Assembly: GCA_018716105.1 (NCBI GenBank)
Contig: DVKH01000017.1
Location: 1-64,000, forward strand
Origin: Candidatus Fimivivens faecavium
Lineage (GTDB): Bacteria; Bacillota; Clostridia; Oscillospirales; Ruminococcaceae
Direction of reading: 5' to 3'
Length of the DNA stretch: 64,000 nt
Shown here piece after piece: positions 17,777-26,884 of this stretch. The translations under genes were made by a program, and so were the position numbers. The notes under the pieces were generated by a model. The model searched no databases and had not been told where the DNA came from. It saw only the letters and a program-made list of their open reading frames with translations. Within the stretch, counting starts at the first letter, position 1, and every line of letters starts with the position of its first letter.

Positions 17777-19483
17777 GTGCGGCCCGTCCTTCAGGGGCTG
17801 ATGCAAATCGCGCTGGAGAGCGCCGGCCTGCGTTTCCTTTCCAACCAGAATTTATTGCGTTTCCTGCTTCACCCCGCCGCCGCGCTGCTGCTGGCGGCGG
17901 CGCTGCTGCTCGCCGTCATGCTCTATTTCGAGATGGCCGCGGTGGTGCTCTACTGCGACGCGGCGGCGGGCGGCCGGAGAATCGGCCCGCTCCCGCTGGC
18001 GATGGCTGCGGCAAAACGGACCCTCGCCGCGCTCCGCCCGCGGAATTTGCCGCTGGCGCCTCTGATTCTGGTTCTCCTGCCGCTGACCAGCCTCCGGCTG
18101 TCCACCGCGCCGCTCGGCTCCTTCCAGATCCCGCGGTTCCTGCTGGACTTCATGCGGGATACGCCGTCTCTGCGCCCCCTTCTTTGGGCGGCGGCGGTTC
18201 TGGTTGAGCTGGCCGCGTTTCTGTGGATTTTCACGGTTCCGAATATGGTCCTTTCCGGCAGTTCGTTCCGGGAGGCCGTAGAGGAGAGCCGCCGCCGCAT
18301 CCGCGGGCATTTTGGGTTTACCCTCGCGGTCTTCGCGGCCGGATGGCTGTTCGCCCGCCTCGCCGCCCTGGCCCTGAGCGGAGCGGGCGCGGCGTTCCTG
18401 TTCGGCTGGGTGCGGCTGCTTCACAGCGGCGCCCACGCGCGGGAGTTCTTCTGGGACGGCTACCGCCTTTTGTATCCGTGGGGAAGCTTTCTCGCCGCCG
18501 TCTTCGATTTTGCGGGAAGTTATGCGCTGATCACCGTCCTCTACCGCCGCTTCGCCCGGCGGAAAGAGCCCCTCTCCCTCGGAAAGGGCCGCCGCCCAAA
18601 AGTCCGGCCGATTCCGTTCGCCGTCAAAACCGTCCTGATCCTGTTTCTGCTCGGGCGCTATGTCCTTACGCCGGCCGCGGGCGTTTCCGCAGGGGATTTT
18701 GGCCTGTTCGGCAAAACGGCCGTGGCCGCACACCGCGGCGGCGCGCTTTTCGCGCCGGAAAATACCCTAGCGGCCCTGCGCGGCGCGATCGAAAGCGGGG
18801 CGGATTACGCCGAGATCGACGTCAGGCGGACCAGAGACGGGGTTCTCGTGCTGATGCACGACCGCTCGCTCCGGCGAACCGCCGGGGCAGATCTCTTTGT
18901 CTCGGAGGCCGATTTTGCCGAGATCCGCGGGCTGGACGCCGGGAGCTGGTTTTCCGCCCGCTTCCGGGGAGAACCGGTCCCGACGCTTGAGGAGGCGATC
19001 GCCCTCTGCCGCGGGAAAATCGGGTTGATGATCGAATTAAAGCCGGACGGCGACCCGTCGCCCCTTGTGGAAGACGCGGTCGGGCTCATCCGCCGGTACG
19101 GCGTCGAGCGGGACTGCATCCTCGTCTCCTCCAGCCGGCAGGTGCTCCGGCTGGTCCGGGAAACGGACTCCGAACTCGCCACCGGCTTGATCGCAGCCAT
19201 CGCCTGGGGCGACCTCTCCCGTCTCGATGAAACCGACGCCGTGAGCGTGGAACTCACCTTCGCAACCGAAGAGCTGATCCAATCGCTCCACAAGAGCGGC
19301 CGTCTCGCGTTCGTCTGGACCGTCAACCGGGAGGACGACATCCGCCGCGCCGCCAAACTCGGCGCGGACGCAATCATCACCGACAACCCGCGGCTCGCGC
19401 AGTGGGCGCTCCTGCCCGGAAGCGGCAATCTTCTGCTCACAGAGCTGGTGGACTGGGCCTTTCCCGTTCCAAACGAATCATAA
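17777..19483 (+). CDS. Membrane-anchored glycerophosphodiester phosphodiesterase (start uncertain)
   Basis: The N-terminal ~300 residues are strongly hydrophobic (several transmembrane helices, YckA/UgpQ-like membrane domain). The C-terminal ~250 form a GDPD TIM barrel with AHRGG, APENTLAAL, EIDVRRTRDG and MHDRSL, including the catalytic His pair and metal-binding Glu/Asp. It would hydrolyse glycerophosphodiesters at the membrane. The GTG at 17777 is nominal: the frame is open back to 17537, and the upstream codons (LLLWDWSTLLLFELVYK) look like the real first helix, yet no ATG, GTG or TTG occurs there. A non-standard start codon or a sequence error is possible. Confidence 0.85.
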   Translation: MRPVLQGLMQIALESAGLRFLSNQNLLRFLLHPAAALLLAAALLLAVMLYFEMAAVVLYCDAAAGGRRIGPLPLAMAAAKRTLAALRPRNLPLAPLILVLLPLTSLRLSTAPLGSFQIPRFLLDFMRDTPSLRPLLWAAAVLVELAAFLWIFTVPNMVLSGSSFREAVEESRRRIRGHFGFTLAVFAAGWLFARLAALALSGAGAAFLFGWVRLLHSGAHAREFFWDGYRLLYPWGSFLAAVFDFAGSYALITVLYRRFARRKEPLSLGKGRRPKVRPIPFAVKTVLILFLLGRYVLTPAAGVSAGDFGLFGKTAVAAHRGGALFAPENTLAALRGAIESGADYAEIDVRRTRDGVLVLMHDRSLRRTAGADLFVSEADFAEIRGLDAGSWFSARFRGEPVPTLEEAIALCRGKIGLMIELKPDGDPSPLVEDAVGLIRRYGVERDCILVSSSRQVLRLVRETDSELATGLIAAIAWGDLSRLDETDAVSVELTFATEELIQSLHKSGRLAFVWTVNREDDIRRAAKLGADAIITDNPRLAQWALLPGSGNLLLTELVDWAFPVPNES

Positions 19484-19820
19484 TCAGAAAAACCGGCGGA
19501 CGGACCAGACGTTCAACCGCCTGCTGTTTGGCGTTTAAGCCCTTGTGAGTTGTGGGAAAGCTTCCTATGGCTCCCGTCCTGAAGGGCCGGCGTTTGGCCG
19601 GCGCCGGCGCGGACGAAGCCCTTCTGGCCGAAGGCCCCGCCGATCCCGACGGCAAAGGCGGCGGGCAGGGCTTCCAGACCGGCTATGTGCATGCCGCTGA
19701 GAAAAGCGTCCGATACAAAGAAGCGATTTGAAACGGCCAGGACCGGCCGCCCGGCCAATTAGAGGAATACGCGTTCAGCGCCTGACTTCCTCCACCGCGC
19801 AGAAAACGCAGCCATCCGCC
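19484..19820. other. Intergenic region without a convincing gene
   Basis: About 340 bp after the GDPD gene. An 81-codon minus-strand frame (19513-19758) has no ribosome binding site and matches nothing I recognise. No RNA gene was seen. Confidence 0.4.
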
Positions 19821-19856
19821 GCCCGGCAGCAACCACCGTTTGCTGCCGGGCATTAT
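19821..19856 (+). terminator. Hairpin upstream of the SPFH gene promoter
   Basis: A perfect 12-bp stem (gcccggcagcaa / ttgctgccgggc) followed by ATTATTT. It is well placed to block read-through into the SPFH operon, although no plus-strand gene ends close by. Confidence 0.6.
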
Positions 19857-19885
19857 TTCAAGATCAAGTTCCATATGCGCCGCGA

Positions 19886-19914
19886 TTGTTTTTTCTGACA
19901 CGGCATGTTATGAT
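19886..19914 (+). promoter_or_regulatory. Promoter of the SPFH operon
   Basis: TTGTTT at 19886-19891 and TATGAT at 19909-19914 with 17-bp spacing, 75 bp before the start codon. Confidence 0.6.
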
Positions 19915-19988
19915 TTTACAAATAAACGGTATCTTTCCGAAGGGGAACCGCTTCTCCTGATCGAATCAGAACCGAAGGGAGTATGGAT

Positions 19989-21260
19989 ATGGGAATCATC
20001 AAGGCCGTCGCCGGCGCGGTCGGCGGCACGCTTGCAGACCAGTGGCTCGAGGTCGTCGAGCCGGACAGCATGGGCGACACCACCGTATTTGCCCGCGGCG
20101 TCCCGGTCCGGCGCGGCGCACGCGGCTCCAATTCGAAGGGCACGGCGGACTGTCTCACCGATGGGTCGATCATCCATGTCTACCCCAATCAGTTTATGAT
20201 GGTGGTAGACGGCGGAAAGGTCGCCGATTACTCCGCGGAGGAGGGCTATTACCGCTTCAGCAGCGCCTCGACCCCCTCGATGTTCAACGGCAGCCTGGAC
20301 GCCTCCATCGCGGAATCCTTCGACCGCATCCGCTACGGCGGGATCTCGCCGATCCGCCAGCAGGTTTTCTATATCAACCTTCAGGAGATTAAGGGGATCA
20401 AATTCGGCACCAGAAGCCCCGTCAATTATTTTGACAGCTTTTACAACGCAGAACTGTTTCTCCGCGCTCATGGAACTTATTCCATCAAAATTGTGGACCC
20501 GCTCCGCTTTTACGCGGAGGCGATTCCGCGCAACAAAGACAATGTGGATATCCGTGAAATCAACGGGCAGTACATCTCCGAGTTTCTCGAGGCGTTCGCC
20601 TCCGCGATCAACCAGCTCTCGGCGGACGGCGTGCGCATCTCCCACGTCGCTTCCAAAGGGCCCGAACTCGGGCGGTATATGTCCACCATCCTTGATGAGG
20701 ACTGGCGCAAGATGCGCGGGATGGAGATCGTGTCGGTCGGCATCGCGAGTATCTCCTACGACCAGGCTTCGGCCGAGCTGATCAACATGAGAAACCAAGG
20801 CGCGATGCTTTCCGACGCCGGCGTCCGCCAGGGCTATATCCAGGGAGCCGCGGCGCGGGGCATGGAAACAGCGGCGGCAAGCGGCGGCGGAAATCTCTCC
20901 GGGATGATGGGCTTCGGCCTCGCGGCGCAGATGGCGAACAACCTCTTCCGGCAGGCCGGCGCGGCAAACGCTAAGGCGAACCCGGCCGCGGACAGCGGCT
21001 GGCTCTGTTCCTGCGGCGCGCGCAACACAGGGAAATTCTGTCAGAACTGCGGAAAGCCCCGCGCGGCACAGGGCGGCTGGGCCTGCGCCTGCGGCCAGTG
21101 CAACAGCGGGAACTTCTGCCAGAACTGCGGAAACCCCCGCCCCGCTCCCCATGTCGTGCAGTGCAAAAAATGCGGTTTTCGCCCCGACTCATCCAAAGCG
21201 GCGCCAAAATTCTGCCCGCAGTGCGGCGATCCGATCGGAGAGGAAGATATCGTCCCGTAA
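19989..21260 (+). CDS. SPFH-domain protein with C-terminal zinc ribbons (YdjI-like)
   Basis: A 423-aa protein. Residues ~1-280 are an SPFH/virion-core-type domain (YINLQEIKGIKFGT, VNYFDSFYNAELFLRAHG). Residues ~330-420 hold repeated CxxC zinc-ribbon units (CSCGARNTGKFCQNCG, CACGQCNSGNFCQNCG, CPQCG). In B. subtilis the ydjF-ydjG-ydjH-ydjI group is a membrane-stress operon in which YdjI is the SPFH member and YdjG/YdjH are the zinc-ribbon and TPM-type partners. The gene order here matches that partnership. The ATG at 19989 has AAGGGAG 7 nt upstream, and the ATG at 19983 is too close to it. Confidence 0.85.
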   Translation: MGIIKAVAGAVGGTLADQWLEVVEPDSMGDTTVFARGVPVRRGARGSNSKGTADCLTDGSIIHVYPNQFMMVVDGGKVADYSAEEGYYRFSSASTPSMFNGSLDASIAESFDRIRYGGISPIRQQVFYINLQEIKGIKFGTRSPVNYFDSFYNAELFLRAHGTYSIKIVDPLRFYAEAIPRNKDNVDIREINGQYISEFLEAFASAINQLSADGVRISHVASKGPELGRYMSTILDEDWRKMRGMEIVSVGIASISYDQASAELINMRNQGAMLSDAGVRQGYIQGAAARGMETAAASGGGNLSGMMGFGLAAQMANNLFRQAGAANAKANPAADSGWLCSCGARNTGKFCQNCGKPRAAQGGWACACGQCNSGNFCQNCGNPRPAPHVVQCKKCGFRPDSSKAAPKFCPQCGDPIGEEDIVP

Positions 21261-21278
21261 ACCGGAAGGAGGTACGCC

Positions 21279-22325
21279 ATGCAAACCGTCGCCAGCCAGT
21301 GCCCAAACTGCAACGGCACGCTGATTTATCAACCGGACCAAAGGCTGTTTGTCTGCGAATACTGCCAAAGCAGTTTCTCCGACAGCGAATTGATCCACCC
21401 TTCCCGGCCGTCCGGGCAGAACGCCGAAAGCGTTCATACGCTTTCCAGAAACGCCGGCATGCCCGGCTATACCTGCCCCAACTGCGGGGCGGGCGTGGTC
21501 TGCGACGACACCGCCGCGACGGCCTATTGCTACTACTGCAAAAGCCCGGTGGTGCTTGAACAGCGCGTCTCCGGCGCGATGGAGCCGGAAAAGATCGTGC
21601 CGTTTTCCATCGGGAAAGAGAAAGCGGCCGCACAGTTCCGAAAGCTCCTTCGCTCCAAATGGTTCGCCCCCTCCAAGTTCCATTCTAAGAGTCAGTTCGA
21701 GTCGCTGACCGGCGTCTATCTCCCGCATTGGGTGAGCGACTGCGACGTTGCCGGACGGATCGTCGCCGACGCGAATCAGTTCCGCACCTGGCGCTCCGGC
21801 GACACCGAATTCACAGAAATCAGCACCTGCCGCCTCTTCCGGGAAGGAAACGCTCAGATTTCAGGCCTTTGCCGCCTTGCTTCTTCAAAGGTGGACCAGG
21901 CGCTGGTAGAGGCGGTCGGGCCTTTCGACATGGCGCAGGGGCAGCCGTTCTCCCCAGCCTATCTCTCCGGATTTCAGGCCCAGATCCGCGACCTCGAATT
22001 TGGCGTCCTTCGCCCGGAGCTGGAGCAGCGCGCGAAGGATGAACTCGAACAGCGCCTTGCCGAAAGCTGTTCTTCACACGGCGCGCTGACCCGGCGCGAA
22101 ACCGCGCTGTCGGTCCTCTCGCTCCGCGGACGCTATATGCTGCTGCCGGTTTGGCTCCTCACCTGCCGGAAGGGTTCGAAAATCTACCGCTTTGCAATCA
22201 ACGGCCAGACCGGCAAGGCCTGCGGCGAAGTCCCGCTTTCCCGTTGGAAGCTTTTCCTCGCCAGCTTTCTGGTTTTTTGCGGGACCTTCATTCTAATCTG
22301 GCAAACGTTAGGAGGGGGGTTATGA
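21279..22325 (+). CDS. TFIIB-type zinc-ribbon membrane protein (YdjG-like)
   Basis: A 348-aa protein. Two zinc ribbons lie at the N-terminus (CPNCNGTLIYQ...CEYC and CPNCGAGVVC...CYYC), followed by a domain with GVYLPHWVSDCDVAGRI and a C-terminal membrane helix near FLASFLVFCGTFILIW. It is the middle gene of the SPFH-zinc ribbon-TPM set and overlaps the next gene by 4 nt. The role is presumed to be in envelope quality or stress, by analogy only. Confidence 0.82.
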   Translation: MQTVASQCPNCNGTLIYQPDQRLFVCEYCQSSFSDSELIHPSRPSGQNAESVHTLSRNAGMPGYTCPNCGAGVVCDDTAATAYCYYCKSPVVLEQRVSGAMEPEKIVPFSIGKEKAAAQFRKLLRSKWFAPSKFHSKSQFESLTGVYLPHWVSDCDVAGRIVADANQFRTWRSGDTEFTEISTCRLFREGNAQISGLCRLASSKVDQALVEAVGPFDMAQGQPFSPAYLSGFQAQIRDLEFGVLRPELEQRAKDELEQRLAESCSSHGALTRRETALSVLSLRGRYMLLPVWLLTCRKGSKIYRFAINGQTGKACGEVPLSRWKLFLASFLVFCGTFILIWQTLGGGL

Positions 22326-23275
22326 TCCGCTCCGATCTTAGATTCCGTTTCTCCAGAGCACGCCTTGCCGGCTTTATCGCCGTCCTCCTCTGGGCCGCGG
22401 CCGTCTGCGGTCTTCCGGCGTTCGCGGCGAACCCGGGCCTCTATGATCCCGACACGGCAGACGGCGGGAGTTCCGTCGTCGAAATGTTCGGCCCCCACGT
22501 CTTCGACGATGCCGGCCTTATGACCGACGCGGAGACCGCCGCCCTTGAAGAGCGGATCACCGCCATCCGCGCCAAAACCGAAATCGACCTTGTCATCCTG
22601 ACCATCGACGACGCCGAGGGAAAAACCTCGATGGAATACGCGGACGACTATTACGACGAAGGCCTGTTCGGGGTCGGGGCCAGCGCGTCGGGCGTGCTGT
22701 TTCTGATCGACCTCGACAACAGCGAAGCCTGGATCTCCACCAGCGGGCGGGCGATCGCCCAGCTAAACGACAGCGTCATCGACAAAATTCTGGACGACGC
22801 CTACGAAGGGCTTTCGTCCGGCGATTTTTACGCGGCCGCGGACAGCTTCCTCGACGGCGCCGACCGGTATCTCAAGCCCGCCTCCAAGCCGGCTTCCAAC
22901 GGCGCGCCGTTGGATTATGTTCCGATAATCGGAACACTGGGCCCAATTGTGGCGACGTTTTTCTTCTATCGAACGGTGAAACGGCGCTATCAAAAGCCCA
23001 AAAAGGGCGGGAACGCCGCCGCGGAGAAACCTTATCAGGTCGCGTTCCGGCTCACACAGAACGACGATCAATTCCTCGGCAGGCGCGTCACCTCGCGCTA
23101 CATCCCGCCCCCGCCGCCGCCCGTCCATATCAACAGCGGCGGCGGTTCCTCCACCCATATCTCCAGCGGCGGCCGAACCCACGGCGGCGGCGGGCGAAGC
23201 TTTTCCAGCGGCGGCGGCACAAGGCACACCTCATCCAGCGGGCGCTCCCACGGGGGCCGCGGACGAAAATTCTAG
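22322..23275 (+). CDS. TPM-domain protein, secreted/membrane-anchored (YgcG/YdjH-like)
   Basis: A 317-aa protein. An N-terminal signal (FIAVLLWAAAVCGLPAFAA) leads into a TPM domain (HVFDDAGLMTDAETAALEERI, then ASGVLFLIDLDNSEAWISTSG). One more hydrophobic segment and a glycine/serine/histidine-rich tail (GGGGRSFSSGGG-type repeats) follow. The ATG lies in the ATGA overlap with the preceding gene, so the real product is shorter than the open frame that begins at 22151. It completes the three-gene operon. Confidence 0.85.
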   Translation: MIRSDLRFRFSRARLAGFIAVLLWAAAVCGLPAFAANPGLYDPDTADGGSSVVEMFGPHVFDDAGLMTDAETAALEERITAIRAKTEIDLVILTIDDAEGKTSMEYADDYYDEGLFGVGASASGVLFLIDLDNSEAWISTSGRAIAQLNDSVIDKILDDAYEGLSSGDFYAAADSFLDGADRYLKPASKPASNGAPLDYVPIIGTLGPIVATFFFYRTVKRRYQKPKKGGNAAAEKPYQVAFRLTQNDDQFLGRRVTSRYIPPPPPPVHINSGGGSSTHISSGGRTHGGGGRSFSSGGGTRHTSSSGRSHGGRGRKF

Positions 23276-23283
23276 GCAATGAG

Positions 23284-23324
23284 AAAGCCGGGGAGCGTAT
23301 TTGCATACGCTTCCCGGCTTTTTG
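23284..23324. terminator. Terminator of the SPFH operon (bidirectional)
   Basis: AAAGCCGGGGAGCGTAT pairs with a nearly complete complement and is followed by a T-run. It also faces the convergent gene at 23337. Confidence 0.85.
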
Positions 23325-23336
23325 CAGTCCGCTGCG

Positions 23337-23732
23337 TCAAAAATAGGCGAACATCATAAAAAACACGAACAGATAATTGAGCGCCACCAAAACGAGCGCC
23401 ACGATGTTGAGCGTACGGCCGGTGGTCTTGGCCGTTTTGCCGCTGTTGATCTCGTTGACAGCAAGGACAAGCCCAATCACCGAGAGAATCAGCGCGACAA
23501 ACGGAATCAGCAGAGCGAACACCACCCCGAGAATCCCCAGCGTCATCGGCGCCGTGCCGGCCTTATCCTCCCGGTAGCAGCCATAGGGCGAACCGTAAGG
23601 CGGCGGATAATAGGGCGGCATCTGCGGCTGGCCGTCGGGGAACGCGCCGGGCGCTGGCGCCTTAGTCCCGCACTGCATGCAGAACCGGTCGCCGTCCCTG
23701 AGCTGCGCGCCGCATTTCATACAAAATTTCAT
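23337..23732 (-). CDS. Small zinc-ribbon membrane protein (DUF4190-like)
   Basis: A 131-aa protein. It starts with a zinc ribbon MKFCMKCGAQLRDGDRFCMQCG, followed by a Pro/Tyr-rich linker (PPYYPPPYGSPYG) and two transmembrane helices (LGILGVVFALLIPFVALIL and VLVALNYLFVFFMMF), the layout of DUF4190-type proteins. Function is unknown. It stands alone and is convergent with the SPFH operon, whose products also carry zinc ribbons. Confidence 0.75.
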   Translation of the reverse strand: MKFCMKCGAQLRDGDRFCMQCGTKAPAPGAFPDGQPQMPPYYPPPYGSPYGCYREDKAGTAPMTLGILGVVFALLIPFVALILSVIGLVLAVNEINSGKTAKTTGRTLNIVALVLVALNYLFVFFMMFAYF

Positions 23733-23824
23733 CCTGTCGCCCTCCCGCCTGTTATTTTAAAAGTATACCGTTTTTCAGGGCGTTTGGCAACCATTCCAGA
23801 AACGGAAAGCCCTCCGGCCATGAT

Positions 23825-24793
23825 TCACCGAATTTGCCCCTTCCGCTCGCCGTATCCTTCCCGGTCCATCTCGTCATACGGCACAAACCGGAGCGCGGCG
23901 CGGTTGATGCAGCAGCGGAACCCGCCCCGGTCCTTTGGCCCGTCCTCAAACACATGCCCGAGGTGGCTGTCCCCGCTTTGGCTCCGGACTTCGGTCCGGA
24001 ACATGCCGTGGCTCCGGTCTTCCCGCGTCTTCACCGCTCCCGGTCCGGCCGGCCTCGAAAAACTCGGCCAGCCGCAGCCGGAATCGAATTTGTGGCTCGA
24101 TAAAAACAGCGGCTCTCCCGTCACAACATCCACATAGATTCCGGGCCGCGTATTATCCCAGTACTCCCCTGAAAACGGCCGCTCGGTTCCGGCGTTCTGC
24201 GTCACATGAAACTGTTCCGCCGTCAGCTTTTTACGAATCACATCCGCCGAAGGCTTCGAATAGCGCTTCTCCGGCCCGGGAACGATCTCCGAAAGGCCGG
24301 AAAAATCGATGCGGCAGCAAACAAACGGATTCTTTTCCAGATACTTCTGGCGATGCTCCTGCGCGGGATAAAAATTCCTCAGCGGCAGAGGCTCTGTCGC
24401 GAGATTCTTTCCAATCCTCTGCCGAACCGCGTCAAACGCCGCCCACGCGGTTTGAGCATCCTGCTCGTCCTGAAAATAAACCCCGCTTCTGTACTGCGTG
24501 CCAACGTCGATTCCCTGCCGGTTGACGCAGAGCGGATCGATGATTCGAAAAAACTGCTCCAAAAGCTTCCGAAGGCTCACCCGCTCCGGGTCGTACCAAA
24601 CCATGACCGCCTCCGCGTGCCCGGTCCGCCCCGCACAGACCTCCTCATATGCCGGCGCTTCGGCATTCCCGTTCGCATAGCCGCAGATCGTTTTCACAAC
24701 GCCAGGAATCCTCGAAAAATACGCCTCAACGCCCCAGAAACATCCCCCCGCCAAAACAATGCTCCGGCTTTTGGGGCCGCTCGTCTGTTCCAC
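23825..24793 (-). CDS. msrAB: Bifunctional peptide methionine sulfoxide reductase MsrA/MsrB
   Basis: Repairs both stereoisomers of methionine sulfoxide. The N-terminal MsrA domain has the catalytic AGGCFWGVE. The C-terminal MsrB domain has SGCGWPSFS, GDSHLGHVFEDGP and the nucleophile region GFRCCINRAALRF. The GTG at 24793 is preceded by AGGAGG at 9 nt and begins a few residues before the MsrA core. The frame extends to an ATG at 24868 without a ribosome binding site. The product is about 322 aa, as usual for MsrAB fusions. Confidence 0.93.
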   Translation of the reverse strand: MEQTSGPKSRSIVLAGGCFWGVEAYFSRIPGVVKTICGYANGNAEAPAYEEVCAGRTGHAEAVMVWYDPERVSLRKLLEQFFRIIDPLCVNRQGIDVGTQYRSGVYFQDEQDAQTAWAAFDAVRQRIGKNLATEPLPLRNFYPAQEHRQKYLEKNPFVCCRIDFSGLSEIVPGPEKRYSKPSADVIRKKLTAEQFHVTQNAGTERPFSGEYWDNTRPGIYVDVVTGEPLFLSSHKFDSGCGWPSFSRPAGPGAVKTREDRSHGMFRTEVRSQSGDSHLGHVFEDGPKDRGGFRCCINRAALRFVPYDEMDREGYGERKGQIR

Positions 24794-24994
24794 CGATCCA
24801 GCCCTCCTCTCTCCATTAAGCTTGTGTGGGTTATTCTGCCCCCGCCGCCCGTCAAAATAAAGTGACATGAGCCGATTTCACCGGAAAACCGCCGTGAGCT
24901 TCATGGAAACGGCGCACTCAGAAAACTCTGGCGGATGGGATTGCCGCCCTCACCCTGGATTCATCCTCTCAAAGCTCAAACGGCCCATATGAAG

Positions 24995-25032
24995 AAATCC
25001 CGGCACGGCAAAAAGACGTGCCGGGATTTTTC
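24995..25032 (+). terminator. Orphan terminator-like hairpin
   Basis: AAATCCCGGCACG pairs with CGTGCCGGGATTT and is followed by a T-run on the plus strand, yet no plus-strand gene was found upstream between 24794 and 24990. It could terminate an unannotated small RNA or be a relic. Confidence 0.55.
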
Positions 25033-25177
25033 CTTGGGGAACGAAACGCCCGCTCTATCGTCGCTTCCAGCGGCAGGCCGGCCGGCATCTGCCGCTGTTC
25101 CTCTGTGGGGGGAACAGGAGATTTTCAGAACGGAGCGGAGAAAACCTCAGCCGCATAGGGGGCAAAGCCCCTTGTGG

Positions 25178-25215
25178 AAAAATCCCGCTATGGCTTATGC
25201 CATAGCGGGATTTTT
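25178..25215 (-). terminator. Terminator of tRNA-Gly
   Basis: A perfect stem (aaaaatcccgctatgg and its complement) immediately after the tRNA 3' CCA on the minus strand, ending in a T-run. Confidence 0.85.
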
Positions 25216-25288
25216 GGAGCAGGTAACGGGATTCGAACCCGCGCCGTTTGCTTGGGAAGCAAAAATGCTACCATTACACCATACCTGC
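25215..25288 (-). tRNA. tRNA-Gly(CCC)
   Basis: A complete cloverleaf on the minus strand: acceptor GCAGGTA/TACCTGC, D-arm GGTGTAATGGTAGC, anticodon stem-loop TTTGC-TTCCCAA-GCAAA giving anticodon CCC, and T-arm CGGGTTCGAATCCCG. Discriminator U73 is followed by an encoded CCA (25215-25217). It is preceded by a long structured leader (25289-25494) and followed by its own terminator. Confidence 0.95.
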
Positions 25289-25494
25289 GAACCGACGATG
25301 ATTATTCCATAACGGCAGGCCCAATCGTGCCTGCGCGCCGCGAAAACGGCGTTTAAATCGTCCCAAAGACGATTTGGGGGTCGGTTTAACAACCGCAGTA
25401 CGCCGCGGTGCGGCATACTGCCGCCTACGGCGGCCGAAAACAGCAAAGCTGTTTTCCCTGCGGATATTATACAACACCCGGCGGCTGAAATCAA
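25289..25494 (-). promoter_or_regulatory. Promoter and structured leader of tRNA-Gly (shared element, copy 1)
   Basis: A TTGATT box at 25489-25494 and TATAAT at 25466-25471 (17-bp spacing) would start a transcript about 170 nt ahead of the tRNA. The leader is full of hairpins, among them AAATCGTC...GACGATTT and GGCGGCAGT-type stems. It shares blocks with the leader before the SRP RNA at 56895-57167: the start CCGCAGGGAAAAC, the AAATCGT/ACGATTT hairpin, and CGCGGCGCGC. No reading frame is credible here. Confidence 0.65.
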
Positions 25495-25519
25495 CCGCCG
25501 GGCCAAATTTTTTTCACCC

Positions 25520-26737
25520 CTATGCGGCCTGAAAGGGCCAGAATTCCTCCGGAATATTCTTTTGATAAATGCTTTTCAGAAAATCAAGGCCAAAATAGCT
25601 GACATTCCGGTTCATTCCGTGTTCCCGCGCGAGCTCGGGCGTGTAGTCCTCAAACGCATAGACCCGGATGTTCTTGACCCCATAATCGTACTGCGTCACA
25701 ATCGGGATCATCTTCGCCCGGGTGATCGCGACCTCGCCGGTTTCGCCGTCCTTCGTCACATCGATGTCGAGCACCCCGCCGAGCATATTCTGGGGATTGA
25801 GCATCCCGGAAATGAAGTTCCCGACCGAATAGGCCACCAGCGTCCGGTTCCCGTCCGCCCCCTCGAGCCATTCCATCGGCTGAAGCGTGTGGGAGTGATG
25901 CCCGAGGACAAGGTCCACCCCCCAGTCTGCAAACATCTGCGCGAGATACCGCTGGTTGTCGTTCGCATCTGTGCTGTTTTCGGTACCCCAGTGGGCGGAG
26001 ACGACGACAAAATCGGCGTTCGCCTTCGCAAGCTCCACCTGCTCCTTCATCAGGTCATATTCATTGGTCTTGACATACCGCATCGCCGAGTCCTTTGGCA
26101 GGGAAAGCCCGTTCGTATGCTCGGTCATCGGCACAAAGCCAAAGGTGATCCCGTTTTTGGCGACCAGCAGCGGCTTTTTCATGTCTTCCTCGGTCCGCCA
26201 CGCCCCAATGGCGAGGATTTCCGGCTTGCCAGCCCAGAAATCGAGAGTCGCGATCAGCCCCCGCTCCCCCATGTCGAACATATGGTTATTCGAGTGGTTG
26301 ACCACGTTGAAGCCCATCTTCTCGACATAGTCGCCGACCGCCTCGGGGGAATTGAACATCGGGTAGCCCGACAGCGGGAAGACCGACTCGGCGATCGGCG
26401 TCTCCTGGTTGATGAACGCGATGTCCGCGCCAACAAAAAGCTTTTCCACGCCCTGATACGCGAGCGTAAAGTCAAACCCCTCTCCGCCTGCGCGTGCGCG
26501 CGCCTGGCTGTAGATGTTGTCGTGGATGAGGTTATCCCCCGCCGCGACAAATCGGACGGTTGCGGGCGGAAGCGGTTCGGGTTCTTCCGTCTCAAGGGTA
26601 TCCCCAAGCGCGCTCGAAGCATTCGCGGGCGGGGCGGCCGGCGTTTGGCGGTTGAACCCCATGCTCACCGAGAACAGGCCGACCGCGGCCGCGCACAGCG
26701 CCACGAGAAGCATGGCCAGTTTTACATTCTGCGTCAT
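25520..26737 (-). CDS. CapA-family protein (poly-gamma-glutamate biosynthesis type)
   Basis: A 405-aa protein with one N-terminal membrane anchor (KLAMLLVALCAAAVGLFSV), a short linker rich in Ala/Pro/Glu, and a PGA_cap metallophosphatase-like domain. Landmarks are VRFVAAGDNLIHDN, NQETPIAES, NVVNHSNNHMFD and SAHWGTE with LGHHSHTLQP. CapA proteins take part in capsule or poly-gamma-glutamate export. No capBC partners are nearby, so the function here is open. The ATG at 26737 follows GGAGG and replaces one 21 nt upstream. Confidence 0.88.
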   Translation of the reverse strand: MTQNVKLAMLLVALCAAAVGLFSVSMGFNRQTPAAPPANASSALGDTLETEEPEPLPPATVRFVAAGDNLIHDNIYSQARARAGGEGFDFTLAYQGVEKLFVGADIAFINQETPIAESVFPLSGYPMFNSPEAVGDYVEKMGFNVVNHSNNHMFDMGERGLIATLDFWAGKPEILAIGAWRTEEDMKKPLLVAKNGITFGFVPMTEHTNGLSLPKDSAMRYVKTNEYDLMKEQVELAKANADFVVVSAHWGTENSTDANDNQRYLAQMFADWGVDLVLGHHSHTLQPMEWLEGADGNRTLVAYSVGNFISGMLNPQNMLGGVLDIDVTKDGETGEVAITRAKMIPIVTQYDYGVKNIRVYAFEDYTPELAREHGMNRNVSYFGLDFLKSIYQKNIPEEFWPFQAA

Positions 26738-26884
26738 CCTATCCTCCAAAGCGGACAAAAGCGTCCGCGGCGGTCTTGTTTGGTTCGGCCCGTTTCGTCA
26801 AAAAACGATATTTTATAAATTATAGCATATGTCCCAGTAAAAGAAAAGCGGCCCCGCGTTTTTCCGCAGAGCCGCATCATGCCG

